The notes beneath the pieces were generated by a model. It was given only the letters and a program-made list of their open reading frames with translations, was not told the DNA's origin and searched no databases. A DNA stretch of 37,299 bases from Mesorhizobium sp. 61-13 (lineage in GTDB: Bacteria > Pseudomonadota > Alphaproteobacteria > Rhizobiales > Rhizobiaceae): positions 1-37,299 of the forward strand of contig MKRZ01000079.1 of NCBI GenBank assembly GCA_001897075.1, read 5' to 3'. Positions 9,900-20,061 of this stretch are shown here, piece by piece; position 1 is the stretch's first letter; each line of letters opens with the position of its first letter. The position numbers and the translations under genes are program-made.

Positions 9900-10568
9900 T
9901 TACGCGGCAATCCCCAGCGCGCTTTCGAACAAGGCGCGGCCGTCACTGCCGCCGTGCGCGGCCTCGATGAGGTTTTCAGGATGCGGCATCAGGCCAAGGA
10001 CATTGCCCTTGTCGCTGACGATGCCGGCAATATCGTTGATCGAGCCGTTCGGGTTGGTGCCTTCGGCGTAACGGAACACGACCTGGCCATTGCCCTCGAT
10101 GCGGGCGAGCGTCTCTGCATCTGCGAAATAGTTGCCGTCATGATGCGCGACGGGGCAGCGGATGATCTGGCCGGGCTGGTAGTTGCGGGTGAAGGTCGTG
10201 TTGGCGTTGGCAACCTGAAGCTTGACCTCGCGGCAGACGAACTTCAGCGATGTGTTGCGCATCAGCGCGCCGGGCAAAAGGCCGGATTCGACCAGGATCT
10301 GGAAGCCGTTGCACACGCCGATGACCATGACGCCCTTGGCGGCCTTTTCGGCGACGGCCCTAAGTGCCGGCATGCGGGCAGCTATTGCGCCGCAACGCAG
10401 GTAGTCGCCGTAGGAAAAGCCGCCGGGGATGACGATGAGATCGACATCGGGGATTTCCGTGTCGGTTTCCCAGACGGTGACCGGCGCCTTGCCGGAAATC
10501 TTGGTCAGCGCCGCGATCATGTCGCGGTCACGGTTGAGGCCGGGGAGGAGGACGACGGCTGATTTCAT
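9900..10568 (-). CDS. purQ: phosphoribosylformylglycinamidine synthase glutaminase subunit PurQ
   Basis: A 222-residue class I glutamine amidotransferase that supplies ammonia to PurL. The triad is visible: nucleophile Cys86 in GVCNGFQIL, and His196 and Glu198 in LMPHPENL. The N-terminal block [13 protein letters not shown] and [17 protein letters not shown] are typical of PurQ. Its ATG overlaps the stop of the upstream coiled-coil ORF by four bases (ATGA), which suggests translational coupling. Confidence 0.98.
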   Translation of the reverse strand: MKSAVVLLPGLNRDRDMIAALTKISGKAPVTVWETDTEIPDVDLIVIPGGFSYGDYLRCGAIAARMPALRAVAEKAAKGVMVIGVCNGFQILVESGLLPGALMRNTSLKFVCREVKLQVANANTTFTRNYQPGQIIRCPVAHHDGNYFADAETLARIEGNGQVVFRYAEGTNPNGSINDIAGIVSDKGNVLGLMPHPENLIEAAHGGSDGRALFESALGIAA

Positions 10569-10822
10569 TGGTCGTGATCAAATGGCTTCTGAGCTTCGGC
10601 AAGTTCGCGCAGTTCAAGACGACGCTCTATGTGTTCAAGGCGTTCATCGTGACGCGCGAGGATGCCGTAGATGTTGTGGACGTCATTCTGGCTGCTGAGT
10701 TGTGAGAGTCGAATCGACACCATCTCCTGACGAATATCACCCTGTCCGTTTTTCAACGCATGGATTTCCTGCTGAATGGACTTCAAAAGCTCATACATCA
10801 GTTCATTGGTAACTTCTGCCAT
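10565..10822 (-). CDS. small coiled-coil hypothetical protein
   Basis: An 85-residue, strongly charged and helical protein: [31 protein letters not shown] and later [21 protein letters not shown] show heptad-like leucine/isoleucine spacing with a central break. It has no membrane segment and no cysteines. It sits between purS and purQ and shares a four-base ATGA overlap with purQ, so it is very likely translated with the purine genes. No function is known to me; similar short coiled-coil proteins occur beside other rhizobial genes. Confidence 0.7.
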   Translation of the reverse strand: MAEVTNELMYELLKSIQQEIHALKNGQGDIRQEMVSIRLSQLSSQNDVHNIYGILARHDERLEHIERRLELRELAEAQKPFDHDQ

Positions 10823-10840
10823 GGCGCCCTCAGTACAACC

Positions 10841-11083
10841 TCAGGTAATCGATACACTATAGTTCTCGATTACCGTGTTGGCGAGGAGCTTGTCGCACAT
10901 CGCCTTCAGATCGGCTTCGGCCTTGGCCTTGTCGGTCGCGTTGAGTTCGAGGTCAAACACCTTGCCCTGACGCACGGAGCCGACGCTGCCGAAGCCGAGA
11001 CCACCGAGCGCATGTTCGATGGCCTTGCCTTGCGGGTCGAGGACGCCGTTCTTGAGGGTTACGGTGACGCGGGCCTTGATCAC
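10841..11083 (-). CDS. purS: phosphoribosylformylglycinamidine synthase subunit PurS
   Basis: An 80-residue PurS, the small scaffold of the FGAM synthase complex that bridges PurL and PurQ. The sequence IKARVTVTLKNGVLDPQGKAIEHAL and GSVRQGKVFDLEL matches the family closely, and the length is normal. It follows purC by 27 bp on the same strand. Confidence 0.95.
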   Translation of the reverse strand: MIKARVTVTLKNGVLDPQGKAIEHALGGLGFGSVGSVRQGKVFDLELNATDKAKAEADLKAMCDKLLANTVIENYSVSIT

Positions 11084-11110
11084 GCTGGGCTCTCTCCGGT
11101 TGTCTATCGA

Positions 11111-11908
11111 TCAGTGCGGCTTCGAGCCCTTGGGCGGCTCGGCGGAAGCGACGAGAACCGGTCCGGTGGGACGCGGCGGCTCGTTCTCGTTCATGATGCC
11201 GAGGCGGCGCGCGACTTCCTGATAGGCTTCGACCAGCCCGCCCATGTCGCGGCGGAAACGGTCCTTGTCGAGCTTGTCCTGCGTGGCGACGTCCCACAGG
11301 CGGCAGCTATCGGGCGAGATCTCGTCGGCGACGACGATGCGCATCATGTCGCCTTCGTAGAGGCGGCCGCATTCCATCTTGAAATCGACGAGTTGGATGC
11401 CCACACCGAGGAAGAGGCCGGACAGGAAGTCGTTGACGCGGATGGCGAGCGCCATGATGTCGTCGATTTCCTGCGGGCTCGCCCAACCGAAGGCGGTGAT
11501 GTGCTCTTCCGAGACCATCGGATCGTCGAGTGCATCGGCCTTGTAGTAGAATTCGATGATCGAGCGCGGCAGCACCGTGCCTTCTTCAAGCCCGAGGCGC
11601 TTTGCCAGCGAACCCGCGGCGACATTGCGCACAACGACCTCGAGCGGGATGATCTCGACTTCCTTGATCAACTGCTCGCGCATGTTCAGGCGGCGGATGA
11701 AATGGGTCGGGATGCCCATGCGGTTGAGGTGGTTGAAGATGTGCTCGGAAATGCGGTTGTTGAGCACGCCCTTGCCGTCGACGATTTCGTGCTTTTTCTT
11801 GTTGAAGGCAGTCGCGTCGTCCTTGAAGAACTGGATCAAGGTGCCCGGCTCGGGTCCTTCATAGAGGATCTTGGCCTTGCCTTCGTAAATGCGGCGACGT
11901 GGCTTCAT
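11111..11908 (-). CDS. purC: phosphoribosylaminoimidazole-succinocarboxamide synthase
   Basis: A 265-residue SAICAR synthetase that joins CAIR and aspartate using ATP. Landmarks are [20 protein letters not shown] (ATP-binding), [16 protein letters not shown], and VDFKMECGR followed by [14 protein letters not shown], the two classic PurC signatures. The ATG at 11908 matches family starts; the open frame extends 40 codons further but those residues do not look like PurC. It is first in the minus-strand purine run. The 285-bp gap to the divergent zeta-inhibitor gene probably holds both promoters; a TTGACC at 12108 is a weak -35 candidate for the plus strand. Confidence 0.97.
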   Translation of the reverse strand: MKPRRRIYEGKAKILYEGPEPGTLIQFFKDDATAFNKKKHEIVDGKGVLNNRISEHIFNHLNRMGIPTHFIRRLNMREQLIKEVEIIPLEVVVRNVAAGSLAKRLGLEEGTVLPRSIIEFYYKADALDDPMVSEEHITAFGWASPQEIDDIMALAIRVNDFLSGLFLGVGIQLVDFKMECGRLYEGDMMRIVVADEISPDSCRLWDVATQDKLDKDRFRRDMGGLVEAYQEVARRLGIMNENEPPRPTGPVLVASAEPPKGSKPH

Positions 11909-12193
11909 TTTCTTGTGTTTCTCTGGCTCGAGGGGCGGGCGACTGCTACCAGTCCCTTTTTCGCCGCAAAAGCGGCAACCGTGGGGGGCTTTATCGCGGT
12001 CTCTAGCGCAAACAGGGCATTTCCTCAATCAGCAAATCGGGGCATTCACCAGTTTCGGCCCCTGTCCGGCGACCGAAATGCCGCACTGCAGCAAACAAAC
12101 TGACGTATTGACCGGGCGGCGACCTTTTGGTTTGTGCTTCGGCACCACATATTCACCTTCACCGAATCGAAGATCGACCTTGGAGGCACTGGC

Positions 12194-12514
12194 ATGACGA
12201 GCATGAAGGACCGGGAGGAAGGGTTCGAACGCAAGTTCGCTCTTGATGAAGAACAGAAGTTCCGTGCTGTTGCCCGCCGCAACAAGCTGCTCGGACTTTG
12301 GGCAGCCGAAAAGCTCGGCAAGAGCGGTGCCGATGCCGACGCTTATGCCAAGGAAGTCATCGTTTCCGACATTGAGGAAGCGGGAGACCACGACGTGTTC
12401 CGCAAGATACGCAAGGATTTCGATGCCGCCGGCGTTGACCAGTCCGACCACCAGATCCGCCGCACCATGGATGAACTGATGGCGACGGCAGCCGAGCAGG
12501 TGAAGAACAGCTAA
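12194..12514 (+). CDS. F1-ATPase inhibitor subunit zeta (DUF1476)
   Basis: A 106-residue protein of the alphaproteobacterial DUF1476 family, whose Paracoccus member is the zeta inhibitor of the F1-ATPase. Family landmarks are KDREEGFERKFALDEEQKFRA and RRNKLLGLWAAEKLG, followed by helical segments with DIEEAGDHDVFRKI. In Paracoccus the N-terminus blocks ATP hydrolysis by insertion into F1; other members may bind nucleotide with weaker inhibition, so the strength here is unknown. The ATG at 12194 has a GGAGG site. It is divergent from purC. Confidence 0.9.
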   Translation: MTSMKDREEGFERKFALDEEQKFRAVARRNKLLGLWAAEKLGKSGADADAYAKEVIVSDIEEAGDHDVFRKIRKDFDAAGVDQSDHQIRRTMDELMATAAEQVKNS

Positions 12515-12546
12515 GGGCCGCACAGGCTTTTGCGCTGGACCAATAG

Positions 12547-12574
12547 ACCGCCCGCTGAACACGGGCGGTTTTTC
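12547..12574 (+). terminator. rho-independent terminator of the zeta gene
   Basis: A perfect 8-bp stem ACCGCCCG/CGGGCGGT with a 7-nt loop is followed by TTTTTC, about 33 bp after the stop codon. Confidence 0.92.
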
Positions 12575-12630
12575 TTTGCCTTTCCATGCGTTTCCGGCTG
12601 AAACTGGATTCTGTCAATGAGGAAATAGCC

Positions 12631-13401
12631 ATGACCCTGAAGGAACGCCTTGCGGCCGACGAACCGCTGATTACCGCATGGTCGGGCGTACCCGATGCGT
12701 TGACGGTGGAGATCTTGGCGCGGCAGGGGTTCGACGCTGTCACGCTCGACATGCAGCATGGTGGCCACCACGAAGACAGCGTGCTGCGCTGCATCGCGCC
12801 GATACAGGCGGCAGGCAAGCCGGTGATCGTGCGGGTGCCGGTCGGCCGTTTCGACATGGCGAGCCGTGCGCTGGATTTCGGCGCCGAAGCGGTGATCGCG
12901 CCAATGGTCAATTCGGTGGCCGATGCCAAGGCGTTTGCCGCGGCGATGAAGTATCCGCCGGTCGGACAGCGCTCCTGGGGGCCGACCTTCGGCTTTCCGC
13001 GCTACGGCAAGGGTGACAATCAGGACTGGCTGCGCGAGAGCAACGGGCGCACGCTTTCCTTCGCCATGATCGAGACGCGCGCGGCGCTGGAAGCACTGGA
13101 CGGCATTCTCGAGACGCCCGGCATCGATGCCATTTTCCTCGGACCCGGTGACTTTTCCATTGCGTGGACGAACGGCGCGACTGTCAATTCCACGCTTGAG
13201 GATATGATGGAAACGGTGGCTTCGGTGGCCAAGCGCGCGCTGGAAGCCGGCAAATATGCGGCGATCTATGTCACCGATGCGACGGTTGCCGGGCGATTTG
13301 CCAAGATGGGCTATCGCCTGCTGGCAACCGGGCAGGAGCAGCAACTGATCTCGATGGGCGCGGCCAGCCTGCTCGCCAGCCTCAAGAAGTCCATCGGATA
13401 A
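12631..13401 (+). CDS. HpcH/HpaI family aldolase
   Basis: A 256-residue class II, metal-dependent pyruvate aldolase-type protein. Landmarks are DAVTLDMQHGGHHED, RVPVGRFDMASRALDFGAEAV, and the metal ligands expected in FAMIETRAALE (Glu) and FLGPGDFS (Asp). Family members cleave or form 2-keto-3-deoxy acids with pyruvate as one product; the physiological substrate here is unknown. The ATG at 12631 follows a GAGGAA site; the open frame upstream is not family-like. Its stop lies 3 bp from that of the convergent hydrolase gene. Confidence 0.88.
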   Translation: MTLKERLAADEPLITAWSGVPDALTVEILARQGFDAVTLDMQHGGHHEDSVLRCIAPIQAAGKPVIVRVPVGRFDMASRALDFGAEAVIAPMVNSVADAKAFAAAMKYPPVGQRSWGPTFGFPRYGKGDNQDWLRESNGRTLSFAMIETRAALEALDGILETPGIDAIFLGPGDFSIAWTNGATVNSTLEDMMETVASVAKRALEAGKYAAIYVTDATVAGRFAKMGYRLLATGQEQQLISMGAASLLASLKKSIG

Positions 13402-13404
13402 AAA

Positions 13405-13953
13405 TCAAAGCCGCGTCAAGAAATGGGCGAAGGTCATCGACCCTTCCGGCCAGGGACCGTGGCCGGATTCGGCGTTGATATGGCCGGATTCACCTGCATC
13501 GATGAACAGCGAACCCCACGCGCCGGCAATGTCTTCCGCGACATCGAAGGCGCAGTAAGGGTCGTTGCGGCTGGCAACCGTGATCGACGGAAACGGCAGC
13601 GGATCGCGCGGGTAGGGGCCGAAGGTCATCAGGTGCTTCGGCTTGATCTTCGGATTGGCGACATCTGGTGCGGCAACGAAGAAGGCGCCAGCCACCGGCT
13701 TGGCGAATTTGGGGATGGCCTGAATGACGGTGGGCACGCCGAGCGAATGGGCCACGAGGATGACCGGGCGCTCTGCCTCGTTCACCGCCTTGGCAACGGC
13801 GTCGGTCCAGTTTTCGCGCACGGGCTTGGACCATTCCGCCTGCTCGACACGCCGCGCCGTTGACAGCTTGGTTTCCCAGCGGCTTTGCCAGTGATCCGGC
13901 CCGGAATTGGTGTATCCTGGAACGATCAGAATATCTGCATCTTTAGCTTTCAT
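13405..13953 (-). CDS. RBBP9/YdeN family alpha/beta hydrolase
   Basis: A 182-residue small serine hydrolase. The N-terminus DILIVPGYTNSGPDHWQSRWE is the family hallmark. The probable triad is Ser70 in VAHSLGVP, Asp131 in SRNDPYCAF and His158 in ESGHIN. Substrates of bacterial members are largely unknown. The open frame extends far upstream, but those residues lack family similarity. An ATG at 13962 (MRAMKAKD) is an alternative three codons earlier; neither has a strong ribosome site. It is divergent from the VOC gene. Confidence 0.85.
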   Translation of the reverse strand: MKAKDADILIVPGYTNSGPDHWQSRWETKLSTARRVEQAEWSKPVRENWTDAVAKAVNEAERPVILVAHSLGVPTVIQAIPKFAKPVAGAFFVAAPDVANPKIKPKHLMTFGPYPRDPLPFPSITVASRNDPYCAFDVAEDIAGAWGSLFIDAGESGHINAESGHGPWPEGSMTFAHFLTRL

Positions 13954-14114
13954 GGCCCGCATGTAGCGATAGCATGAGTTGGCTGCAATGGTCTCAGTTT
14001 GGGCCTGGAAGCCGAAATAGTGAACACGATGTTCGATTTTTGCCGTCTTGTGTGAACGATTGACCTGTTCGATATAGAACCCGAGACAGAAACAGCCGTG
14101 CCGGGAGTTTGGTT

Positions 14115-15014
14115 TTGACGCTGACACGACGCACATTGATCGGCGCCGCAGGGGCTTTGCCTTTGGCAAGCTGGGCGAATGCCGGTCGAACGGAGACACC
14201 GATGAGTGAATTGCCATTTTCCGCGACGACGCCGGTCAGTATCGGCCGCGTCGGCTTGCGCGCCCGCGATGCTGAGGGCCTTGCTTCTTATTATCGCGAC
14301 GTTGTCGGGCTTCAGGAATTGTCCCGCGACGGCGAGACGATCACGCTGGGCGCAGCCGGCCGGCCGCTTTTGGTGCTGGAATCGGACACGGCTGCGAAGC
14401 CTGACGATCCGCGCAGTGCCGGACTGTTCCACACCGCATTTCTCTTGCCGGAACGGGCCGACCTCGGCCGCTGGATCAACCATGCGATTGCGCAGAAGAT
14501 CAGGGTCGAGGGTGCTTCCGACCACATCGTCAGCGAAGCGCTTTACCTGACCGATCCGGAAGGCAACGGCATCGAAATCTATGCCGACCGGCCCAAGGAC
14601 AAATGGAAGTGGAACGGCTCGCAGGTTGCGATGGCGACCGACCGCATGGACGTGCAGGGCGTGGTCGGTTCGGTGCCGGAAGGTGATGCGGGCTGGCAGG
14701 GCGCGCCGGAAAACACGGTGGTCGGCCACGTGCACCTGCGCGTTGGCGACCCGAGCGAGGCAGAAGCCTGGTGGAACAGCGAATTCGGCTTCGACACGGT
14801 TGCGAAGTACGGCGCACAGGCTGTGTTCCTGTCGTCGGGTGGTTACCATCACCACATCGGCGCCAACACGTGGCAGAGCGCGGGTGCCGGCAAGCGCGAA
14901 AAGGAGCGGACCGGCCTGGCATGGGTCGAGATGCGGTCCTCGGAAGCAGCCGCATCGAGCAAGCAGGACCCCTGGGGCACGGAAATCCGCACCGTTGTGG
15001 GCAAGCCGGCCTGA
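14115..15014 (+). CDS. VOC family protein (catechol-2,3-dioxygenase-like), possible Tat signal
   Basis: A protein with two vicinal-oxygen-chelate modules. The first has VSIGRVGLRARDAEGLASYYRDVVGL, LFHTAFLLPERADLG and LTDPEGNGIEIYADRP; the second begins VVGHVHLRVGDPSEAEAWW. It resembles CatE-like dioxygenases of unknown substrate. The start is uncertain. An ATG at 14202 with GGAG 6 nt upstream gives a 270-residue cytosolic protein. A TTG at 14115 with GGGAG 7 nt upstream adds TRRTLIGAAGALPLASWANA, which looks like a twin-arginine signal with an ANA cleavage site. The longer form is given here. Confidence 0.8.
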   Translation: MTLTRRTLIGAAGALPLASWANAGRTETPMSELPFSATTPVSIGRVGLRARDAEGLASYYRDVVGLQELSRDGETITLGAAGRPLLVLESDTAAKPDDPRSAGLFHTAFLLPERADLGRWINHAIAQKIRVEGASDHIVSEALYLTDPEGNGIEIYADRPKDKWKWNGSQVAMATDRMDVQGVVGSVPEGDAGWQGAPENTVVGHVHLRVGDPSEAEAWWNSEFGFDTVAKYGAQAVFLSSGGYHHHIGANTWQSAGAGKREKERTGLAWVEMRSSEAAASSKQDPWGTEIRTVVGKPA

Positions 15015-15034
15015 TCCCAAAGGCAATCTGATGC

Positions 15035-15062
15035 AAAAAAGGGCCCGCACGGGCCCTTTTTT
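15035..15062. terminator. bidirectional terminator between the VOC gene and purB
   Basis: A GGGCCCG/CGGGCCC stem is flanked by A6 on the left and T6 on the right, so it can act as an intrinsic terminator for the VOC gene (plus) and for purB (minus). Confidence 0.93.
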
Positions 15063-15082
15063 ATGGCTAGCGATGTGATGGA

Positions 15083-16390
<1,308 letters not shown>

Positions 16391-16450
16391 GCGCTTTTGT
16401 TCCAACGATTGGGAAGGTTGGCCGCGTCCTAACAGAGCGCGGCCAAATGC

Positions 16451-17002
16451 TCAACGCGTTACCCGCGCAAACCAGAGGCTGGTCAACAGGAGTGCGGCAA
16501 AACCGATGGGAAAATAAAGCCGGATGCCGATGACGGCGAACTGGTAAAGCGCGGAAGCGACCGTAAAGAAAAGTTCGATGAACCAGAAATAGGTGAATGC
16601 CGCGGCGTGGCGCTCGCCGAGCAGCCAGTAGAACAGGGCGTGCAGGCCGCTGGTGAAGGCGATGGTCGCGGTGAGCAGGCAGACGAACAGGGACGCGAAG
16701 GCGACCTCGCGGCCGCGCCCGATCGAAAAAAGCCGGGCCAGATAGAGCGCGACCGGGAATGAAAGCGCGCCGCCGGCGAGGAAGAGCAGCGAGATTTCGC
16801 GCACCTGAACCGGCGTTGCCCATTCAGCCAGCAACAGGTTGGTGAGCGCCGACGCCCCGGTGACAAGCCCCCACAGCAAGGCGCCGCCAAACGCTACACT
16901 GAGCGACGGCAAAGCCCGCCGCGCGCGATGCGGGGTTGCGTGTTGGGCAATGCCGGATTGGCGCGAGGGCGAAGCGGCCGGCGATGTCGGCTGGCGGTTC
17001 AC
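16451..17002 (-). CDS. hypothetical four-helix membrane protein
   Basis: A 183-residue protein with a basic, proline-rich N-terminus and about four hydrophobic helices, for example FGGALLWGLVTGASALTNLLL and ASLFVCLLTATIAFTSGL. I do not recognise a family. Its start overlaps the stop of the DUF2259 gene by four bases, so the two are translationally coupled and may work together at the envelope. Confidence 0.7.
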   Translation of the reverse strand: MNRQPTSPAASPSRQSGIAQHATPHRARRALPSLSVAFGGALLWGLVTGASALTNLLLAEWATPVQVREISLLFLAGGALSFPVALYLARLFSIGRGREVAFASLFVCLLTATIAFTSGLHALFYWLLGERHAAAFTYFWFIELFFTVASALYQFAVIGIRLYFPIGFAALLLTSLWFARVTR

Positions 17003-17724
17003 GGTTTTCCGGTCACGGCGATCCAGCGGTAGTCCGGTCCTTCGAAGCCGACGCGGCGCACCGCGATCAGCACGGCATAGCGGGAGAGGCTATCCTTCGA
17101 GAAGGTTTGCACCGCACCGATGCTGTAGCCGTTCGGGCAGCCTCGGCTCTGAGGAACCGACTTGTCTTCGTGGAGGAGCTGGGTCTTGCCGTCCGGCGCG
17201 CTATCGATGCGCAGGAGGCGAAAGCCGCTGGCCTCGCCAAGGCCATGGCAGCTTTCAGCTTCGCCCATGGACAGGACTTCAAGACGAAATTCGAGCGGCG
17301 GGTCGATGGCAGGAAAGACCGGGCGCGGATTGACGGCGATGCGCAAAGGATCGGCGGACAATTCCGTGACCGGGTTAGAGCCGGCGGTGAAGCCGCGATT
17401 GGCGGCGAGCTCCTCCTGCTTGACGATTGGCTCGCCTTTTTGACGGGCTTGGTCCCGCGCCGCCTCAAGCGAGGCGGATTCGTCGTCGATACGGACCCTC
17501 ACCGGGGTACCCTTGATGAAACTGTCGGTCGCGGTGTCGATGTAATAGCGGTTGGCATAGGGAAAGCCTGAGCCATCCTGGACGCCGTATTCCTCGAAGG
17601 CAAAGATGCTGCCATCCTGGCTGAAGCCGAGGATTTCCAACTCTGCAACGTCGCCTGCTTGCGCACAGGCGAGGGTGGCGAGTTGAAGGAGCGCGGCGGT
17701 GGCCAAAATGGAAAGTGGTCGCAT
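16999..17724 (-). CDS. DUF2259 family predicted secreted protein
   Basis: A 241-residue protein with a cleavable signal (LSILATAALLQLATLACAQA). The mature start GDVAELEILGFSQDGSIFAFEEYGVQDGSGFPYANRYYID is the DUF2259 hallmark. Two cysteines in the second half could form a periplasmic disulfide. The function is unknown. The ATG at 17724 is chosen because a GGAGG site lies 4 nt upstream; the adjacent ATG at 17727 is too close to it. Confidence 0.82.
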   Translation of the reverse strand: MRPLSILATAALLQLATLACAQAGDVAELEILGFSQDGSIFAFEEYGVQDGSGFPYANRYYIDTATDSFIKGTPVRVRIDDESASLEAARDQARQKGEPIVKQEELAANRGFTAGSNPVTELSADPLRIAVNPRPVFPAIDPPLEFRLEVLSMGEAESCHGLGEASGFRLLRIDSAPDGKTQLLHEDKSVPQSRGCPNGYSIGAVQTFSKDSLSRYAVLIAVRRVGFEGPDYRWIAVTGKP

Positions 17725-17784
17725 CATTCCTCCAATTTCGGTGCGTGACAAAGAGCGGACCGGCGTTTGCGGGCAATGCAGCCG

Positions 17785-18789
17785 TCAGCGTGACGACCAT
17801 ACCGGAAAAAGATCGCCCTCGGCAGGTGTCGCGGCATGGATGCCGCGGGCGATAGCACGCGCCATGGTCGCGCCTGCGGCAGCGCCAAGGTCGATGGTCT
17901 GCTCTGGCGAGAGCGAGATACCGCTGCGGCCCGTGGCCAGTGCGAAGACGAGATCGCCGTCGAACGGCGTGTGGCTCGGCCAGATGGCGCGGGCAAAGCC
18001 GTCATGCGCAGCGACGGCAAGGCGCTTGGCAGCGGCCTTGGTCAGCACGGCATCGGTGGCGATGACGGCAATCGTGGTGCTGGCTCCTTGCGGCTTTTCG
18101 TGGAATTTCAGGGCGATCCTGCGGGCATCCTCCGGCATGGGCTGTGGATAGCCCAAACCGCCGAACTCCTCGCCGATTTCGAACGGCGCGGCCCAGAAGT
18201 GGCGCGACCGACCGACCGTTATCGAGCCAAGCGCGTTGACTGCAACAAGTGCGCCGATAGTGATGCCGTTCTCAAGCAAGACCGATGCGGAACCGAGGCC
18301 GCCCTTTAATCCCGCAACCACAGCGCCTGCGCCCGCGCCATGCGAACCAAGGGCAAAGTCGTTGGCCGCGTTTTGAGCGGCTTCGTAGCCCAGTTCGCGA
18401 TAGGGCGGGTAGCGGCCCCAATCCTTGTTGCCGCCATTGGCGAGGTCGAAAAGGATTGCGGCAGGAACGATCGGAACGACCTGACCCTGCACGGCAAAGC
18501 CGATGCCTTTTTCCCGCAATGCTGCCTGAACGCCGGACGCGGCATCGAGGCCGAAGGCCGAGCCGCCGGATAAAACCACCGCATTGACTGCCTCGACCGT
18601 GTTGTGAGGTTCGAGCAGGTCGGTTTCGCGCGTGCCGGGCGCACCGCCGAGAACCTGAACGCTTGCCACGGTGGGCTCGTCGCAGAGGATGGCCGTGACA
18701 CCGGACTTCAGCCTATCGTCGGCGGAATTACCGACCTTCAGGCCTGCCACATCGGTGATGAGATTTTTAGGGCCGGTGCGAAACATCAT
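17785..18789 (-). CDS. P1 family (DmpA/NylC-type) self-processing peptidase
   Basis: A 334-residue member of peptidase family P1, N-terminal nucleophile amidohydrolases that cut themselves into two chains. Landmarks are NLITDVAGLKVGN, VLSGGSAFGLDAASGV, GAGAVVAGLKGGLGSAS, and the block around STTIAVIATDAVLTK (residues 237-251), where relatives cleave before the nucleophilic Ser/Thr. AHDGFARAIWPSHTPFDGD follows. Relatives act as D-aminopeptidases, beta-peptidases or nylon oligomer hydrolases; the substrate here is unknown. Its ATG overlaps the stop of the binding-protein gene, so a peptide or amide imported nearby is a reasonable guess. Confidence 0.85.
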   Translation of the reverse strand: MMFRTGPKNLITDVAGLKVGNSADDRLKSGVTAILCDEPTVASVQVLGGAPGTRETDLLEPHNTVEAVNAVVLSGGSAFGLDAASGVQAALREKGIGFAVQGQVVPIVPAAILFDLANGGNKDWGRYPPYRELGYEAAQNAANDFALGSHGAGAGAVVAGLKGGLGSASVLLENGITIGALVAVNALGSITVGRSRHFWAAPFEIGEEFGGLGYPQPMPEDARRIALKFHEKPQGASTTIAVIATDAVLTKAAAKRLAVAAHDGFARAIWPSHTPFDGDLVFALATGRSGISLSPEQTIDLGAAAGATMARAIARGIHAATPAEGDLFPVWSSR

Positions 18790-19847
18790 TGACCCTCGAC
18801 AGGGGCGAAACGCTGTCCGTCGAAACGCCATGCCCGATACGGATTTTCACTCATGTCGCCTTTTTCATCGAAGCGGATCGTGCCGATTGCGGTGGCGAAG
18901 TCCTGCCCGGTCAGCGCGTCAGACATCGGCTTGCCGGCAACGGAGGCTGCCTGTGCAAGCTGGACGGCGGCGTAGGCGGGAAGCGCATAACCTTCCGGGA
19001 TGATACCCGCGGTGGTGAAGGCCTCCAGTACCTTTCCGTCCGCCACGTCGGACCATTCCGGCAAAGCGATCATCAAGGTGCCATTGGCGAACGGCACGGT
19101 GTCTTGCGCGGCCCGCAAGGCCTCGCCGCCCGCAAAGACAATGTCGGCATCCAGTTGGCTCGCGTCCCGCGCCATGATGGCGATGTCGGCTCCATCGCCA
19201 CCGGCGAAGGCATGAGTTGCCCCGGCTTTCTTCAGCCGCCCGACAAGCGCGATCTGGTTGTCCATCTCCGGACGGTACGTGTCTACGAATACCGGCTTGA
19301 GTGCCGCCTGTTCGGCAGTGGCGCGGACCGTTTCCGCCATTTCACGTCCGTAAATGGTGCCGTCGTCAACGATGGCGAACAGCTCGTCTTTCCAGAGGCG
19401 GGTAAGGATAGTAGCCGCAGCGTTGCGCTCGTCGTCGCCGCGTGGCCCGAGCCGGAAAACCGGCCAGCCTGTCCTGGCGCGGCGGTCGGTCAGGCTCTCG
19501 GTCCGCACGCCGACGGTGATGACGGGAATGGCGGCATCCTTCAGGAGAGGCAGTGCCGCTTCGATGGCCTCGGTACAGAGAAAGCCAACGACAACCTGCA
19601 CGTTCGCCTGTGCGAAAGCGCGTGCGGCGGCGGCCCCGCCTTCAGCCGTGCAGGCATCGTCGACAACGGTGATTTCTGCGCCGGCCGCGCTGGCTGCAAG
19701 CCTGGCACCCGACTCGATTTGTTGGCCAAGCAGCGCGGACGTGCCGGACAAGGGCGCGGCGACGCCGATTGACAGCGTCTGGGCATGGGCCATGCCGGCA
19801 AGGAAAAGGCTGCCGGCCATCGCCAATATGCCTGCCGTTACGCGCAT
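18786..19847 (-). CDS. ABC transporter substrate-binding protein, branched-chain amino acid type
   Basis: A 353-residue periplasmic binding protein of the LivJ-like class. The signal peptide GILAMAGSLFLAGMAHA precedes QTLSIGVAAPLSGTSALLGQQI, the typical type I fold start, and QVVVGFLCTEAIEAALPLLKDAAIPVITVG follows. No permease or ATPase genes lie beside it, so it is an orphan that must share a transporter encoded elsewhere or act as a sensor. The ATG at 19847 gives a compact signal peptide. It is coupled by ATGA overlap to the P1 peptidase gene. Confidence 0.85.
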   Translation of the reverse strand: MRVTAGILAMAGSLFLAGMAHAQTLSIGVAAPLSGTSALLGQQIESGARLAASAAGAEITVVDDACTAEGGAAAARAFAQANVQVVVGFLCTEAIEAALPLLKDAAIPVITVGVRTESLTDRRARTGWPVFRLGPRGDDERNAAATILTRLWKDELFAIVDDGTIYGREMAETVRATAEQAALKPVFVDTYRPEMDNQIALVGRLKKAGATHAFAGGDGADIAIMARDASQLDADIVFAGGEALRAAQDTVPFANGTLMIALPEWSDVADGKVLEAFTTAGIIPEGYALPAYAAVQLAQAASVAGKPMSDALTGQDFATAIGTIRFDEKGDMSENPYRAWRFDGQRFAPVEGQ

Positions 19848-19933
19848 TCGGACAAAGAACCTTTCAATAGTCGACCGCGCCAAGACCTAAAGGCTGGCGG
19901 TCTGGCGCGCAACACGGCAAGTTCATTCTTGTG

Positions 19934-19977
19934 TGTCAAGCACTTCGCTTGTGGCCCGATGTCATGGGCCATATATA
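19934..19977. promoter_or_regulatory. divergent promoter region with a TGGCCC/GGGCCA operator-like repeat
   Basis: On the plus strand, TTGTGG (19949-19954) and TATATA (19972-19977) are 17 nt apart and point at the flavin reductase. The spacer contains the perfect inverted repeat TGGCCC-N8-GGGCCA (about 19953-19972), a possible operator. On the minus strand, TTGACA (19939-19934) is a good -35 for the binding-protein/peptidase operon, but no clear -10 follows it. Confidence 0.45.
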
Positions 19978-20061
19978 GCGGTAGGTTTCAGGTGGTCGCG
20001 ACTTTGGAAAATTGCCGGTGCTGAAGAAAAATGACTTGGGCCGCAGGCCTATCGCGACGCG

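Noticed and set aside
10760..12103. 447-codon plus-strand open frame opposite purC and purS
   Set aside because: It is antisense to two certain purine genes; no domain or ribosome site supports it.
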